The notes below the pieces were generated by a model. It was not told the DNA's origin and searched no databases. It saw only the letters and a program-made list of their open reading frames with translations. 64,000 nucleotides of DNA from Herpetosiphon sp042688385. Lineage in GTDB: Bacteria; Chloroflexota; Chloroflexia; Chloroflexales; Herpetosiphonaceae. The DNA lies in the NCBI RefSeq assembly GCF_042688385.1, contig NZ_JBHUPY010000001.1, forward strand, positions 744,001 to 808,000, written 5' to 3'. Below, piece after piece: positions 7,977 through 16,905 of the stretch. The position numbers were made by a program, and so were the translations under genes. Numbering within the stretch: position 1 is the stretch's first letter; the number at the start of each line of letters is the position of its first letter.

Positions 7977-8918
7977 TTATTGGAAAACGGTCACTGATTC
8001 TGGGAAAGGCACATCCTCGGCGCGGACATAATTTTTGATCAAATCTTTTTGGCGATATTCTTCGACTTTGCTTTGTACATAGGCGGTGCCTTCGGGCGAA
8101 CTCATGAGTTCTTGGAATGAGCCAAAGCTGGTCGCGTTGCGGCTTTCGGTAATTTTCATAATGTGATAGCCAAATTCGGTCTTCACAGGCTCGCTCAATT
8201 GGCCAATTTCCAGCGTGTTGAGCGCAGCGGCAAATTCAGGAACGAAGCCAGCAAATTGCTCTTTGGTATACCAGCCAAGGTCGCCACCATTTGAGCCACT
8301 GCCAGGATCTTCAGAATATTGTTGAGCTAAGGCCGAGAAATCCTCGCCAGCTTTCAATTGGGTCAAGAGTTGGTTGACGCGATCAAGGGCTACTGATTCA
8401 CTGACGGTTTGGGTTGAAACCAAAATATGAAACAGATGAAATTGGGGTGTTTCGCTTGGCAGTTGCAGCATTTTGGCATAGCTCTCGAAGGTTAAAATTT
8501 GGGCAACATAGGCGCGCATGCTTTCAACCGTGCCAAAACGATTTTCTTTGGCAAACGCTTCATAATCGGCAAAGGTTGGTTTTTCTTTTTGGACAGCCTG
8601 ATCGATCATCATCGTAGTTTGTTCTGCAGTCACACTATCGATGCCTGCGCCAAGCTTGGCACTTTCTTCAAGAATCACTTTTTGCAAAATCAATTGCTCT
8701 AAAAGTTGTTGGCGGGTGGTATTGGCATCAAGGCCGCTCGTATTTTGGTTGATAACATTGGAATTTAAATCCAAAAAGGTTGTAAATTCTGCTTCAGTGA
8801 TTGAAGAATTACCGACCTCAACCATCACTTTCGATTGACTGGTGGTAATTTCACTACCACAACCTGCTAGGATTGCGATTACAAAACAGAGCAGCAACCA
8901 CTGGGCGTGTCGTCGCAT
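7977..8918 (-). CDS. PrsA/SurA-like peptidylprolyl isomerase lipoprotein
   Basis: The 313-residue precursor starts with a lipoprotein signal (MRRHAQWLLLCFVIAILAGC; lipobox LAGC, Cys at 20), so it should be anchored outside the membrane. A SurA-N-like helical part (residues 35-150) precedes a parvulin rotamase domain (about 160-260): FHLFHILVST, LKAGEDFSALAQQYSEDPGSGSNGGDLGWYTKEQFAGFVPEFAAAL, and EPVKTEFGYHIMKI. Such foldases help secreted proteins fold after translocation. This cell exports several large secreted proteins from this window, which fits. A hairpin follows the gene. Confidence 0.9.
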   Translation of the reverse strand: MRRHAQWLLLCFVIAILAGCGSEITTSQSKVMVEVGNSSITEAEFTTFLDLNSNVINQNTSGLDANTTRQQLLEQLILQKVILEESAKLGAGIDSVTAEQTTMMIDQAVQKEKPTFADYEAFAKENRFGTVESMRAYVAQILTFESYAKMLQLPSETPQFHLFHILVSTQTVSESVALDRVNQLLTQLKAGEDFSALAQQYSEDPGSGSNGGDLGWYTKEQFAGFVPEFAAALNTLEIGQLSEPVKTEFGYHIMKITESRNATSFGSFQELMSSPEGTAYVQSKVEEYRQKDLIKNYVRAEDVPFPESVTVFQ

Positions 8919-8997
8919 GAGCCAAAGTCCTCCACATGTTGAAATGCTAAATTATATATCTCATTGATACCGCAGCCATGGCTGCTTGTCAAACGCC

Positions 8998-9030
8998 AAA
9001 CGAGGCAGTCGTCGCCCGACTACCTCGTTT
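8998..9030 (-). terminator. hairpin after glyA
   Basis: 8998-9011 and 9017-9030 pair over 14 bp with a single mismatch and a 5-base loop. The T run (CGTTT then GGCGTTT on the minus strand) is short. It is placed 21 bases after the glyA stop. Confidence 0.65.
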
Positions 9031-9050
9031 AAGCTGGTTAATTGGCCAAT

Positions 9051-10310
9051 TTAGGCATATTCTGGTTGGCCTGGCACTGGGAAGGCTGCGCATAATTCGC
9101 GCACTTCGCCAGCAACTTTGGCTTGTAATTCTTTGTTGCTCAAATCGCGCACAATTTGGCCAACCCAAACGGCAATTTGGCGCATTTCGTTTGGCCCAAA
9201 GCCCCGCGTGGTTGCCGCAGGCGTGCCAAAGCGCAAACCACTGGCAGTCATTGGTGGCTTGGGATCAAACGGAATCGCGTTTTTGTTGACGGTAATGCCA
9301 GCATGGTCAAGGGCTTTTTCAGCGTCTTTGCCTGTAGCATTCACTGGAGTCAAATCGACCAGCAACAGGTGGTTATCAGTGCCGCCACTGACAATCCGCA
9401 GTCCTTCGTTGGTCAAGGCTTCGGCCAGAACTTGGGCATTTTCTACCACGCGGCGCATATAATCGCGATAATCTGGTTGCAAGGCTTCGCCAAAGGCGAC
9501 CGCTTTGGCAGCGATGACATGCATCAACGGGCCACCTTGTACGCCAGGAAATACGACTTTATCGATATTTTTGGCGTGTTCAGCACCACACATAATCATG
9601 CCGCCACGGGGGCCGCGCAGGGTTTTGTGGGTGGTCGTGGTGACATAATCGGCAACTCCGACTGGCGATGGGTGCAGGCCAGCAGCAACCAAGCCCGCAA
9701 TGTGGGCAATATCGGCCATCAAAATTGCCCCAACATTATCGGCAATTGTGCGTAGCAAATCGAAATTGATTGTGCGTGGATAGGCGCTGGCTCCACAGAT
9801 AATCATTTTGGGCTGGGTTTTGTGGGCAATCTCGGCAACTTCTTCATAATCGATCTGTTCGGTTTCGCGATCAACGCCATAGCCGTGAATCTCATATGAT
9901 TTGCCTGAGAAGTTGAGCGGATGGCCGTGGGTCAGGTGGCCGCCGTGGGCCAAACTCATGCCCAGCACGCGGTCGCCATGCTCAAGCGTTGCCAGTTGCA
10001 CCGCCATATTGGCTTGCGCGCCAGAGTGCGGTTGCACGTTGACATGCTCAGCACCAAACAATTGTTTGGCCCGTTTGATTGCCAAATCTTCGGCAACGTC
10101 AACAAACTCGCAGCCACCGTAGTAGCGTTTGCGTGGATAACCTTCGGCATATTTATTGGTCAACACCGAGCCTTGGGCGGCCAATACGGCACTGCTGACA
10201 TAGTTTTCAGAGGCGATTAGCTCAATCCCATGACGTTGACGTTCAGCTTCAGAGTCGATAGCTTGCGCCAATTCAGGATCTTGTTGGCGCAATTCATCCA
10301 TTAACGACAT
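9051..10310 (-). CDS. glyA: serine hydroxymethyltransferase
   Basis: GlyA interconverts serine and glycine with tetrahydrofolate, the main source of one-carbon units. The 419-residue length is typical. The N-terminal MSLMDELRQQDPELAQAID and ELIASENYVS are family blocks. The PLP lysine lies in VTTTTHKTLRGPRGGMI (about residue 230), and LRFGTPAATTRGF is the conserved C-terminal motif. AAGGAG precedes the ATG by seven bases. The gene lies downstream of the hybrid kinase with an 80-base gap and ends in a hairpin. Confidence 0.97.
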   Translation of the reverse strand: MSLMDELRQQDPELAQAIDSEAERQRHGIELIASENYVSSAVLAAQGSVLTNKYAEGYPRKRYYGGCEFVDVAEDLAIKRAKQLFGAEHVNVQPHSGAQANMAVQLATLEHGDRVLGMSLAHGGHLTHGHPLNFSGKSYEIHGYGVDRETEQIDYEEVAEIAHKTQPKMIICGASAYPRTINFDLLRTIADNVGAILMADIAHIAGLVAAGLHPSPVGVADYVTTTTHKTLRGPRGGMIMCGAEHAKNIDKVVFPGVQGGPLMHVIAAKAVAFGEALQPDYRDYMRRVVENAQVLAEALTNEGLRIVSGGTDNHLLLVDLTPVNATGKDAEKALDHAGITVNKNAIPFDPKPPMTASGLRFGTPAATTRGFGPNEMRQIAVWVGQIVRDLSNKELQAKVAGEVRELCAAFPVPGQPEYA

Positions 10311-10389
10311 GCGTACACTCCTTGTCTACGTGGAAAACATCCTTGCAGCCGGCTGGGCGTGGTGCGACGATCTGCTGTTTGACCCATCC

Positions 10390-13300
10390 CTATGATACAC
10401 GGTTTGGGCTTTGTGTGTTGCGGGCTTGAATCAAATCGGCAACCGTGCTGCGCAACGTTTGCATTTCAAAGGGCTTGCCCAGCACGCTATCCACACCGCG
10501 CGCCGCAGCATAATCGGCATCGTGTTGATAACCCCAGCCAGTAATTAAAATTGCGATGATATTCGGGCGACGATGGCGCGCTTGCTCCAGCACATCCCAG
10601 CCATTCATGCCTGGCATGCCCAAATCGGAAATAATCAGGTCGAAGGCTTGTTCGTCGATCCAGCGCAGAGCTTCTTCGCCAGAGCTCGCCAAGGTTACTT
10701 CGTGATGATCGTGGCGCAGCACTTTGGCCACAATGTTGCGCACTGCTGGCTCATCATCAACCACCAAAATGCGTTGGGCAGCGGTTTTGGGCACAATCGC
10801 AACTGGGCGCGGCTTTGGTTGCGGGGCATGATGAATTGGCAGCAACACCACGAAGCGCGCGCCATGGGGATAGACATCTTCAGTTAATAATTTGCCGCGA
10901 TGGCGTTGCACAATGCTCAAAGCAACCGCTAAGCCCATTCCCGTGCCCTCGCCAATTGGCTTGGTCGAGAAAAATGGCTCAAAAATGCGCGTGCGATCTT
11001 CTGGTGCGATGCCTGGGCCATTATCAGCAATGGTGAAATACGACCACTCGCCAGTTGTGCCCGTACTAATTGTAATTGTGCCGCCTTTGGGCAACACATC
11101 AATTGCATTGACGACTAAATTAACGCAAACTTCGCGCAATTCGGCGGCACTGCCTTGCACATGGGCGGCGGCCAAGTGGGTGCTAATATCGAGCTTGATG
11201 CCGCGTTGCTGGGTTTTGTCGCGCCACGAAGGGCGGGTAAAATCGAGCGCAATATTAACCACATCACGTAAATCGACAATATCATCGTAGATTGTTTCGG
11301 AGGCCCGCGCAAACTCCTGAATTCGGCGCACCGTGACCGCGCCATCTTTGGCCGCGCGTTCGATTACTTGCAACGCGTCGCGGCGTTCGGCGTGGGTTTC
11401 ATCAATGAGTAAAAATTGGGCATTACCAAGAATCGAGGCCAGTAGATTGTTGAAATCGTGGGCAACGCCACTAGCCAGCTGCCCCAAGGCGCGCAATTTT
11501 TCCGAGTTGATCAAGGTTTCGCGGGTGTTTTCTAGCTCGTCGAGCACGCTGCGCAATTGATAATACGATTGCTCTGCATCGGTGCGCAGCAAATGCTCTT
11601 GCTCATAGCGCCGTGCCGTATGAATTGCTTGAGCAATTTGCTGGGCAATCGAGGCCGCCAAATGGCTTTCCTCTGCATTCCAGGCGCGCACGTTGCCACG
11701 ACTATACATTTGCAGCCAGCCACTAAACCGCCCGTCAACCATCAAGGGCTGGGCGAACAGTGACGAAAGCCCTTCAGCACTGGCCGGATCGCCGCCAATT
11801 AGCGAAACGCGGCGAATATCGCTAATGTAGAGTGGGGTTGGTGGTTTGAAGCGCGAAATCCAATAATTCACCGTATCGGTGGTCATTTCCAGCGAATCGA
11901 GGTAGCGCTCGGAAAAGCCAGCGTGAGCCACGACCTGCATTGCGCTGCCATCGTTATGCCACATCAGCACCGCAGCCGCCGCAATTTTAAACACGTCGAT
12001 GACTTTTTCGACCACATTGCCGCATAACGCATGCAAATTGAGTTCGCCGCTGATCGCACGAATAATTTCTTGCAAGGCTTCAAGCTCACGGCGGCGTTGA
12101 TGTTCGGCCTCGTAAAGCTGCATTTGGCGCAACGCCAAGGCCAATTGATCGGCCACATCGTTGATCAAACGCAAATCATCAAGCGACCAGAGGAATGGCC
12201 GCTGCACTTTATAGATGCAGACAAAGCCCAACCACTGGCCATTAGCCACCAACGGGACCCAAACCAAGGCATGAATATTCAAGGCCAGCAAGCGCTCGCG
12301 TAATTCGGGGTAATTGCTATCGTGATATTCGTCGATCGTCAGCGAGCGTTTTTGCTGGAAGGCTTGCAACATTTCGCTATGCAACAAGGCCTCGGTTGCG
12401 GTGCGCTGATCGGGCGGCAACAAGGTTGTGTAGGTGCCATGAAAGCGTAAGCGCTGCTCCTGCTCATACATCGCCACAGTGCAGAAATCGGCGCGTAGGC
12501 CTAAACCAAGGGTTGCCAAGACATCCTGTAACACCTCGCGCAAATTCATGGTTTGGCGAATATGGCTAACGATGCGGGCAAAGAGCACATTGCGTTCGTT
12601 GGCCACATACATCGAGCGAAACAGCCGATTATGTTCCAGAATATAGCCTAAGCGTGCGCCAAACTCATGCAGCAGCTGGATGTCGCTCGACTCAAATGGC
12701 GTGGCAGGAATCAAGTGCAGCATGCCAAGATTGGTCTGATTGCCAGGCACATGAATATCGATGCCATGCGTGCCTGCAAGCAGCATTTTAGCTCTATTTT
12801 GGCTGGTTGCTTGACCAAGTGGCTCGGAATGGCTTAGGGCTTGCATACCCCGCCGAGTTGGCACATGGGCGGCATTGATTTGGGTCAATAAACCAAGCCC
12901 TTGCTCATCGTAGAGATAGAGCGCTGCGCCTTGGATTGGCAAGTAGTGCCAAATTAAACGAATAATTTGGTATGGCTCGGTCAGTACATCAAGGTGCTTT
13001 AAAATATGTAAATTGATTTTTTCGATGATTTTGGTGCATTGATCTTCGCGATAATGTTGGCGATGGGTGGCCAGCGTGCCCAAAGCCAAGGCCAATTGCT
13101 GGGCGATCATCTCGATAATTGGTTGGAGCAAGCGCAGTTTTGAGGCTGGCTGGTCGCTTTGAATATCGATTAAGCCAAGCAATTGCTCGTTGCGCAACAT
13201 TGGCACGCTGAGTTGGGAGCGTTGGTTGAGCGGGCTGGCAGGCGTGATGATACTTTGCTGTTGCTGGCAAAGTGCTGACCAAGCAGGGCCTGCATTGTGG

Positions 13301-13551
13301 CGTAGGCGTGGCGGTTGGTGATAGCTGGGATCCTCTAGTGGGCCAAGCGCGCTAGCAACGGGCACAAGCTGATCGTTTTGAAGCAGGGCGATGGTGACGT
13401 GCGGCGTTTGCAAGTAATGGCTGATTAATGCGCTAATGCGTTGAATCAATAACTCTGCATTGTGCAGGCAAAAATGCTCTTGGGTGGTTTTGCTTAATAG
13501 CTCAAGCTGCTCGTGCCAAATGCTTGATTCCGCGCTATCACCATCGTACAT
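10390..13551 (-). CDS. soluble multi-GAF hybrid sensor histidine kinase/response regulator
   Basis: The 1053-residue protein has no membrane segment. Four GAF-like domains follow one another at roughly residues 30-165, 185-325, 350-505 and 515-660. A HisKA region contains ALGQLASGVAHDFNNLLASI with the phosphoacceptor His. The ATPase domain shows NAIDVLPKGG (N box), DNGPGIAPED (G1), FEPFFSTKPIGEGTGMGLAV (F and G2 boxes). The C-terminal receiver has RILVVDDEPAVR, ISDLGMPGMNGWD with the acceptor Asp, and GKPFE. It likely senses a cytoplasmic small molecule or redox state; the output is unknown because no DNA-binding domain is present. I chose ATG 13551, which has AAAGGA eight bases upstream; a longer frame to 13653 would overlap the preceding gene. 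Confidence 0.9.
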   Translation of the reverse strand: MYDGDSAESSIWHEQLELLSKTTQEHFCLHNAELLIQRISALISHYLQTPHVTIALLQNDQLVPVASALGPLEDPSYHQPPRLRHNAGPAWSALCQQQQSIITPASPLNQRSQLSVPMLRNEQLLGLIDIQSDQPASKLRLLQPIIEMIAQQLALALGTLATHRQHYREDQCTKIIEKINLHILKHLDVLTEPYQIIRLIWHYLPIQGAALYLYDEQGLGLLTQINAAHVPTRRGMQALSHSEPLGQATSQNRAKMLLAGTHGIDIHVPGNQTNLGMLHLIPATPFESSDIQLLHEFGARLGYILEHNRLFRSMYVANERNVLFARIVSHIRQTMNLREVLQDVLATLGLGLRADFCTVAMYEQEQRLRFHGTYTTLLPPDQRTATEALLHSEMLQAFQQKRSLTIDEYHDSNYPELRERLLALNIHALVWVPLVANGQWLGFVCIYKVQRPFLWSLDDLRLINDVADQLALALRQMQLYEAEHQRRRELEALQEIIRAISGELNLHALCGNVVEKVIDVFKIAAAAVLMWHNDGSAMQVVAHAGFSERYLDSLEMTTDTVNYWISRFKPPTPLYISDIRRVSLIGGDPASAEGLSSLFAQPLMVDGRFSGWLQMYSRGNVRAWNAEESHLAASIAQQIAQAIHTARRYEQEHLLRTDAEQSYYQLRSVLDELENTRETLINSEKLRALGQLASGVAHDFNNLLASILGNAQFLLIDETHAERRDALQVIERAAKDGAVTVRRIQEFARASETIYDDIVDLRDVVNIALDFTRPSWRDKTQQRGIKLDISTHLAAAHVQGSAAELREVCVNLVVNAIDVLPKGGTITISTGTTGEWSYFTIADNGPGIAPEDRTRIFEPFFSTKPIGEGTGMGLAVALSIVQRHRGKLLTEDVYPHGARFVVLLPIHHAPQPKPRPVAIVPKTAAQRILVVDDEPAVRNIVAKVLRHDHHEVTLASSGEEALRWIDEQAFDLIISDLGMPGMNGWDVLEQARHRRPNIIAILITGWGYQHDADYAAARGVDSVLGKPFEMQTLRSTVADLIQARNTQSPNRVS

Positions 13552-13576
13552 ACCGGCTATCCTTTCGTCGAAGGGT

Positions 13577-14359
13577 TTACCATTTGGGTTTGCGCTTGTT
13601 GAGAAATGCGGCGAGGCCTTCTTGGCCTTCTTGGCCGGTGCGGGCTTGGGCAATGGCTTCGATGGCGTAGCGTTTGGCGGCGCTGCGCTCCATTTCCCAT
13701 ATGGCTTGGACTAATTTTTTGGCTTGGGCCATGGCTTGCGGGCCGCCACTGAGCATGCGTTCAGCCAAAAAGCCAACCGTTTGGTCAAGCTCATCTTCGC
13801 CGGTAATCGCGTGGATGAGGCCAATTTCGAAGGCTCGTTCGGCGCTAAAGCGTTCGCCCGAGATAAACAAAGCTCGACTTTGGCTGACCCCAATTTTGGG
13901 CACGACATATTGGGCAATCACCGCTGGAATCAAGCCAAGCTTGACCTCAGTAAAGCCGAATTTGGCTTGTTCGACGGCCACCGCGAGATCGCAGCAGGCC
14001 ACCAAGCCTGCGCCACCACCAAGCGCTGCGCCATTGATGCGGCCAATGACTGGCTGCGGCATGCTATTGAGCAGCGCAAACATGGCATCGAGATTTTCAG
14101 CATCGGCAATATTTTGCTCGGCAGTGTAGCTAGCGCTGGCTTGCATCCAGCTTAAATCGCCGCCAGCAGAGAACGAAGGCCCAGTGCCGGTCAAAATAAC
14201 CACCCGCACGCTGTTATCTGCGGCGATGGCGGTTAATGCTTGGCGCAACTCGCCGATCAATTCGGGATTGAAGGCATTGTGCAATTCTGGGCGATTGAGA
14301 CTGACGGTAGCGACTGCTGCTTGCTGCGTTATGCTGATCAGTTGATATGACACGAACAT
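13577..14359 (-). CDS. enoyl-CoA hydratase/isomerase family protein (methylglutaconyl-CoA hydratase-like)
   Basis: This 260-residue crotonase is complete. The blocks are VSLNRPELHNAFN, TGTGPSFSAGGDLSWM (oxyanion hole), NGAALGGGAGLVACCDLAVA, and FGFTEVKLGLIPAVIAQYVV, where the Glu is a likely catalytic acid. FSAGGDLSWM resembles LiuC-type methylglutaconyl-CoA hydratases of leucine breakdown, but no other leucine gene is nearby, so the substrate remains open. GGAG lies only one base before ATG 14359 and seven bases before the in-frame GTG at 14353, which may be the true start. The histidine kinase starts 26 bases downstream. Confidence 0.88.
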   Translation of the reverse strand: MFVSYQLISITQQAAVATVSLNRPELHNAFNPELIGELRQALTAIAADNSVRVVILTGTGPSFSAGGDLSWMQASASYTAEQNIADAENLDAMFALLNSMPQPVIGRINGAALGGGAGLVACCDLAVAVEQAKFGFTEVKLGLIPAVIAQYVVPKIGVSQSRALFISGERFSAERAFEIGLIHAITGEDELDQTVGFLAERMLSGGPQAMAQAKKLVQAIWEMERSAAKRYAIEAIAQARTGQEGQEGLAAFLNKRKPKW

Positions 14360-14366
14360 ACTCCGG

Positions 14367-14392
14367 CTGGCCCAACCTCGTTGTTGGGCCAG
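14367..14392 (-). terminator. 10-bp hairpin after the zinc-ribbon gene
   Basis: 14367-14376 and 14383-14392 pair perfectly with a 6-base loop. There is no T tract, and the stem ends just before the SD of the next gene, so it may be an intercistronic processing or stability structure rather than a strong terminator. Confidence 0.45.
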
Positions 14393-14404
14393 ATTGGCAT
14401 TGGC

Positions 14405-15652
14405 CTATGGATAAGCCATGCGTAAATTATCAAATTGGGTCAAGGTATCGCCTTGTTCAAAGGTGCTTGCACCAAAGCCCATTGCGCCAGTGGCGTAAGT
14501 TTCATCGGTGTAGGAGCCAACTTTTTCACCATTCAAATAGAAGGTGAAGTTTGAGCCAACCGCCACCACGCGCAGGCGATTGGTTGCGCCAATAGCCTCA
14601 TTAGCAACCGAGCTATATTTCCAATCGATCAAGTTAATCCATTCGTCAACGGCTTTATCGAAACGGCGGAAGGCAAAATTGCCTTGGCCATCGATTTGAT
14701 AGACATACAAACTGCCTGACGTATCGCCTTCAATTTGTTCGCGCAGCACTAAGCCAGCGGCATTGGTTGGCTCGCCACTGACCATCGTGACATCAATTTC
14801 TGCATCAACATCGCTATAGACTTCGTTGGTCGAAGTCCAGATGATGCGTTCGTTGACATAAACGTGGATTTGATATGCGCCCTCAACATAGGCATATTTG
14901 CCCGATTTGCTGGCGGTTTCTTGTTCTGGCCACGCTTGGTCGGTGTTGGAGAAATCGTCTTCCAAGAACACGCCGCTGCCAACAACTGGCCCGGTGGTTG
15001 CTGGTTCTGGGTCGTCGGTTGAGGCTGGGGTGCGGGTTGGGCGGGTTGTTGCCGTGGCCACGCTGGTCGAATTGGTCGCGATCTGTTTCTTAGGATCTTC
15101 TTCTTTATCATTCATCAAGAAGGCTATCCCAGCGCCAAGTAGGAGCACAATCCCCACGACAATCCCAATAATTATCCCAGTGTTGCTACTGCGTTTGGTT
15201 GGCGTACCAGCATTTGGGTAACCAGCGCCATAGCTTGGTTGTTGATAATTGGCTGGGGTATATTGTTGCTGGTTGCCATATTGTTGCTGTTGAGGTGGCG
15301 GCGGATAGCTGCCCGGCTGGCCATAATTTTGCGGTTGCTGATAACCGCCACCATAATTTTGCGGTGGTGGCGGATAGCTGCCCGGTTGGCCATAATTTTG
15401 TTGCGGTGGTGGCGGATAGCTACCTGGCTGACCATAATTTGGTTGTGGTGGTGGCGGGTAGCTGCCTGGCTGATCGTAGTTTTGTGACGATGCTGGTGGA
15501 TAACTACCACCCTGACCATCGTAGCGTGGCAATGCCTGAGTTGGGCCTTCGGCAGCAGTTGGCGCAGCGTTGAGCCGGGTTCCACACTCAGAACAAAACG
15601 GATTAATATCGTCGACACTTGCCCGACAATTAGGACATTCACGAAGCGCCAT
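14405..15652 (-). CDS. zinc-ribbon, proline-rich, single-TM protein with C-terminal beta-sandwich domain
   Basis: The 415-residue protein begins with a zinc ribbon, CPNC-x15-CSECG. Residues ~45-140 are a Pro/Gln/Tyr/Gly-rich linker with repeated GQPGSYPPPPQ units. One membrane helix (TGIIIGIVVGIVLLLGAGIAFLM) lies near residue 175. The external part has a Thr/Pro linker and a domain of about 180 residues (FLEDDFSNTDQAWPEQE ... LRVVAVGSNFTFYLNGEKVGSYTD ... FDNLRMAYP), which looks like the DUF1080/LamG-type jelly roll. Zinc ribbon inside and beta-sandwich outside suggest an envelope scaffold or sensor. A perfect GGAGGT lies before ATG 15652. The gene follows plsX after 17 bases. Confidence 0.75.
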   Translation of the reverse strand: MALRECPNCRASVDDINPFCSECGTRLNAAPTAAEGPTQALPRYDGQGGSYPPASSQNYDQPGSYPPPPQPNYGQPGSYPPPPQQNYGQPGSYPPPPQNYGGGYQQPQNYGQPGSYPPPPQQQQYGNQQQYTPANYQQPSYGAGYPNAGTPTKRSSNTGIIIGIVVGIVLLLGAGIAFLMNDKEEDPKKQIATNSTSVATATTRPTRTPASTDDPEPATTGPVVGSGVFLEDDFSNTDQAWPEQETASKSGKYAYVEGAYQIHVYVNERIIWTSTNEVYSDVDAEIDVTMVSGEPTNAAGLVLREQIEGDTSGSLYVYQIDGQGNFAFRRFDKAVDEWINLIDWKYSSVANEAIGATNRLRVVAVGSNFTFYLNGEKVGSYTDETYATGAMGFGASTFEQGDTLTQFDNLRMAYP

Positions 15653-15669
15653 AGGGATTACCTCCAAAG

Positions 15670-16776
15670 CTAGGCCGAGGGTACTAATTCAACGGTTTCA
15701 AGGGCATGGCTAATGGTTGCAACAACCCGTTGCTCAACCGCATTGCGCGCCTGCCCAATCGCATTTTGAATCGCTAAAGCATCGGATTTGCCGTGGGCAA
15801 TAATCGCAATGCCATTGACACCCAACAAGGGTGCGCCGCCATGACTGCGATAATCCATACGTTTGCGGAGGGCCAAAAGTGGCGCAACTGCAAGGCTGGC
15901 GGGCAAGCTCAAGCCGGTTAATCCAGCGAGCAAGGCGCGCCAACGGCCTTTGCCGGGTAACGCCAAGGCCACCAGGGTTGGCAGCAATCCCAGCGCAAGG
16001 TTTTGTCGCCACGAGGCTTTGATATTATTGGCAGCGGCGGTGGTGATCATTTTAAAGACCCCTTCGCCAAATTTGAGCACCAAGTTGCCAACAAAACCAT
16101 CGGCTACAACCACGTCGGCACTGCCATTGATTAACATATCTTTTGGCTCGACGTTGCCAATAAAGTGCAGGTCGGGGCGTTGCTGTAACAGACCATGGGT
16201 GTCTTGTACTAGTTTATCACCCTTATTTGATTCTTCGCCATTGGCCAACAGCCCAATTCGTGGCATGGGAATATTGGCAATTTTTTGGGCGTAGACATTG
16301 CCCATTTGGGCAAATTGGACTAAATATTCAGGCTTACAATCGGTTGTTGCGCCCGAATCGAGCAACAGTGCATAGCCATTGACGGTTGGGAAATGGGTCA
16401 CCAAACATGGTCGTTCGATGCCACGAATGCGCCCAAGAATAAACAAAGCTCCCGCCATGGTTGCGCCACTATGGCCAGCAGAAACGAAGGCATCTGCTTG
16501 GCCTTCGCGCACCAAGCGCAGCCCAACGGCGACTGGCGAATTGCGTTTGCGCCGAATCGCCTGCGCCGGATGCTCGGTCATTTCGATCATTTCTGGTGCA
16601 TCAACGACTGGTAAATCAAGATTACTACTATCGTGTTTGGCAAGTTCGGCGCGAATTGCAGCCTCGTTGCCGACTAAAATAATTTGGTCGCCCCATGTGC
16701 GGGCTGCGGCGATTGCGCCAGCAATTGTTGCTTGCGGCGCGTGGTCGCCACCGCTGGCATCCAAAACAATACGCAC
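15670..16776 (-). CDS. plsX: phosphate acyltransferase PlsX
   Basis: PlsX makes acyl-phosphate from acyl-ACP for phosphatidic acid synthesis. The 368-residue protein shows VLDASGGDHAPQA at the N-terminus, HSGATMAGALFILGRIRGIERP, LLDSGATTDCKPEYLVQFAQMGNVYAQ, LLANGEESNKGDKLV, FIGNVEPKDM, and ADGFVGNLVLKFGEG. The stretch between about 255 and 310 is more hydrophobic and longer than usual (LALGLLPTLVALALPGKGRW and following). The GTG at 16776 has GGAGG seven bases upstream; the frame is open further, but without an SD. It probably forms one transcript with the zinc-ribbon gene. Confidence 0.95.
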   Translation of the reverse strand: MRIVLDASGGDHAPQATIAGAIAAARTWGDQIILVGNEAAIRAELAKHDSSNLDLPVVDAPEMIEMTEHPAQAIRRKRNSPVAVGLRLVREGQADAFVSAGHSGATMAGALFILGRIRGIERPCLVTHFPTVNGYALLLDSGATTDCKPEYLVQFAQMGNVYAQKIANIPMPRIGLLANGEESNKGDKLVQDTHGLLQQRPDLHFIGNVEPKDMLINGSADVVVADGFVGNLVLKFGEGVFKMITTAAANNIKASWRQNLALGLLPTLVALALPGKGRWRALLAGLTGLSLPASLAVAPLLALRKRMDYRSHGGAPLLGVNGIAIIAHGKSDALAIQNAIGQARNAVEQRVVATISHALETVELVPSA

Positions 16777-16789
16777 AGATAATCCTCCA

Positions 16790-16833
16790 AACAAAACAGT
16801 TGACCTCATCGAGCATAATCGAGTGATGAGGTC
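16790..16833 (-). terminator. terminator of the DUF2330 gene
   Basis: 16802-16810 pairs perfectly with 16825-16833 (9 bp). On the minus strand the stem is followed by a TGTTTTGTTT stretch. The long loop can form a small inner stem. Confidence 0.65.
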
Positions 16834-16905
16834 AAACTGCTACTGGTATCTTAATGGGTTTTGCGTTGAACTGCAATATGCTAATTACGGCCCATAGGCG
16901 TAGTT

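Noticed and set aside
15199..15573. Antisense frames opposite the proline-rich region of the zinc-ribbon gene
   Set aside because: They are the mirror of low-complexity Pro/Gln/Tyr codons; the minus frame has the zinc ribbon, SD and membrane helix.
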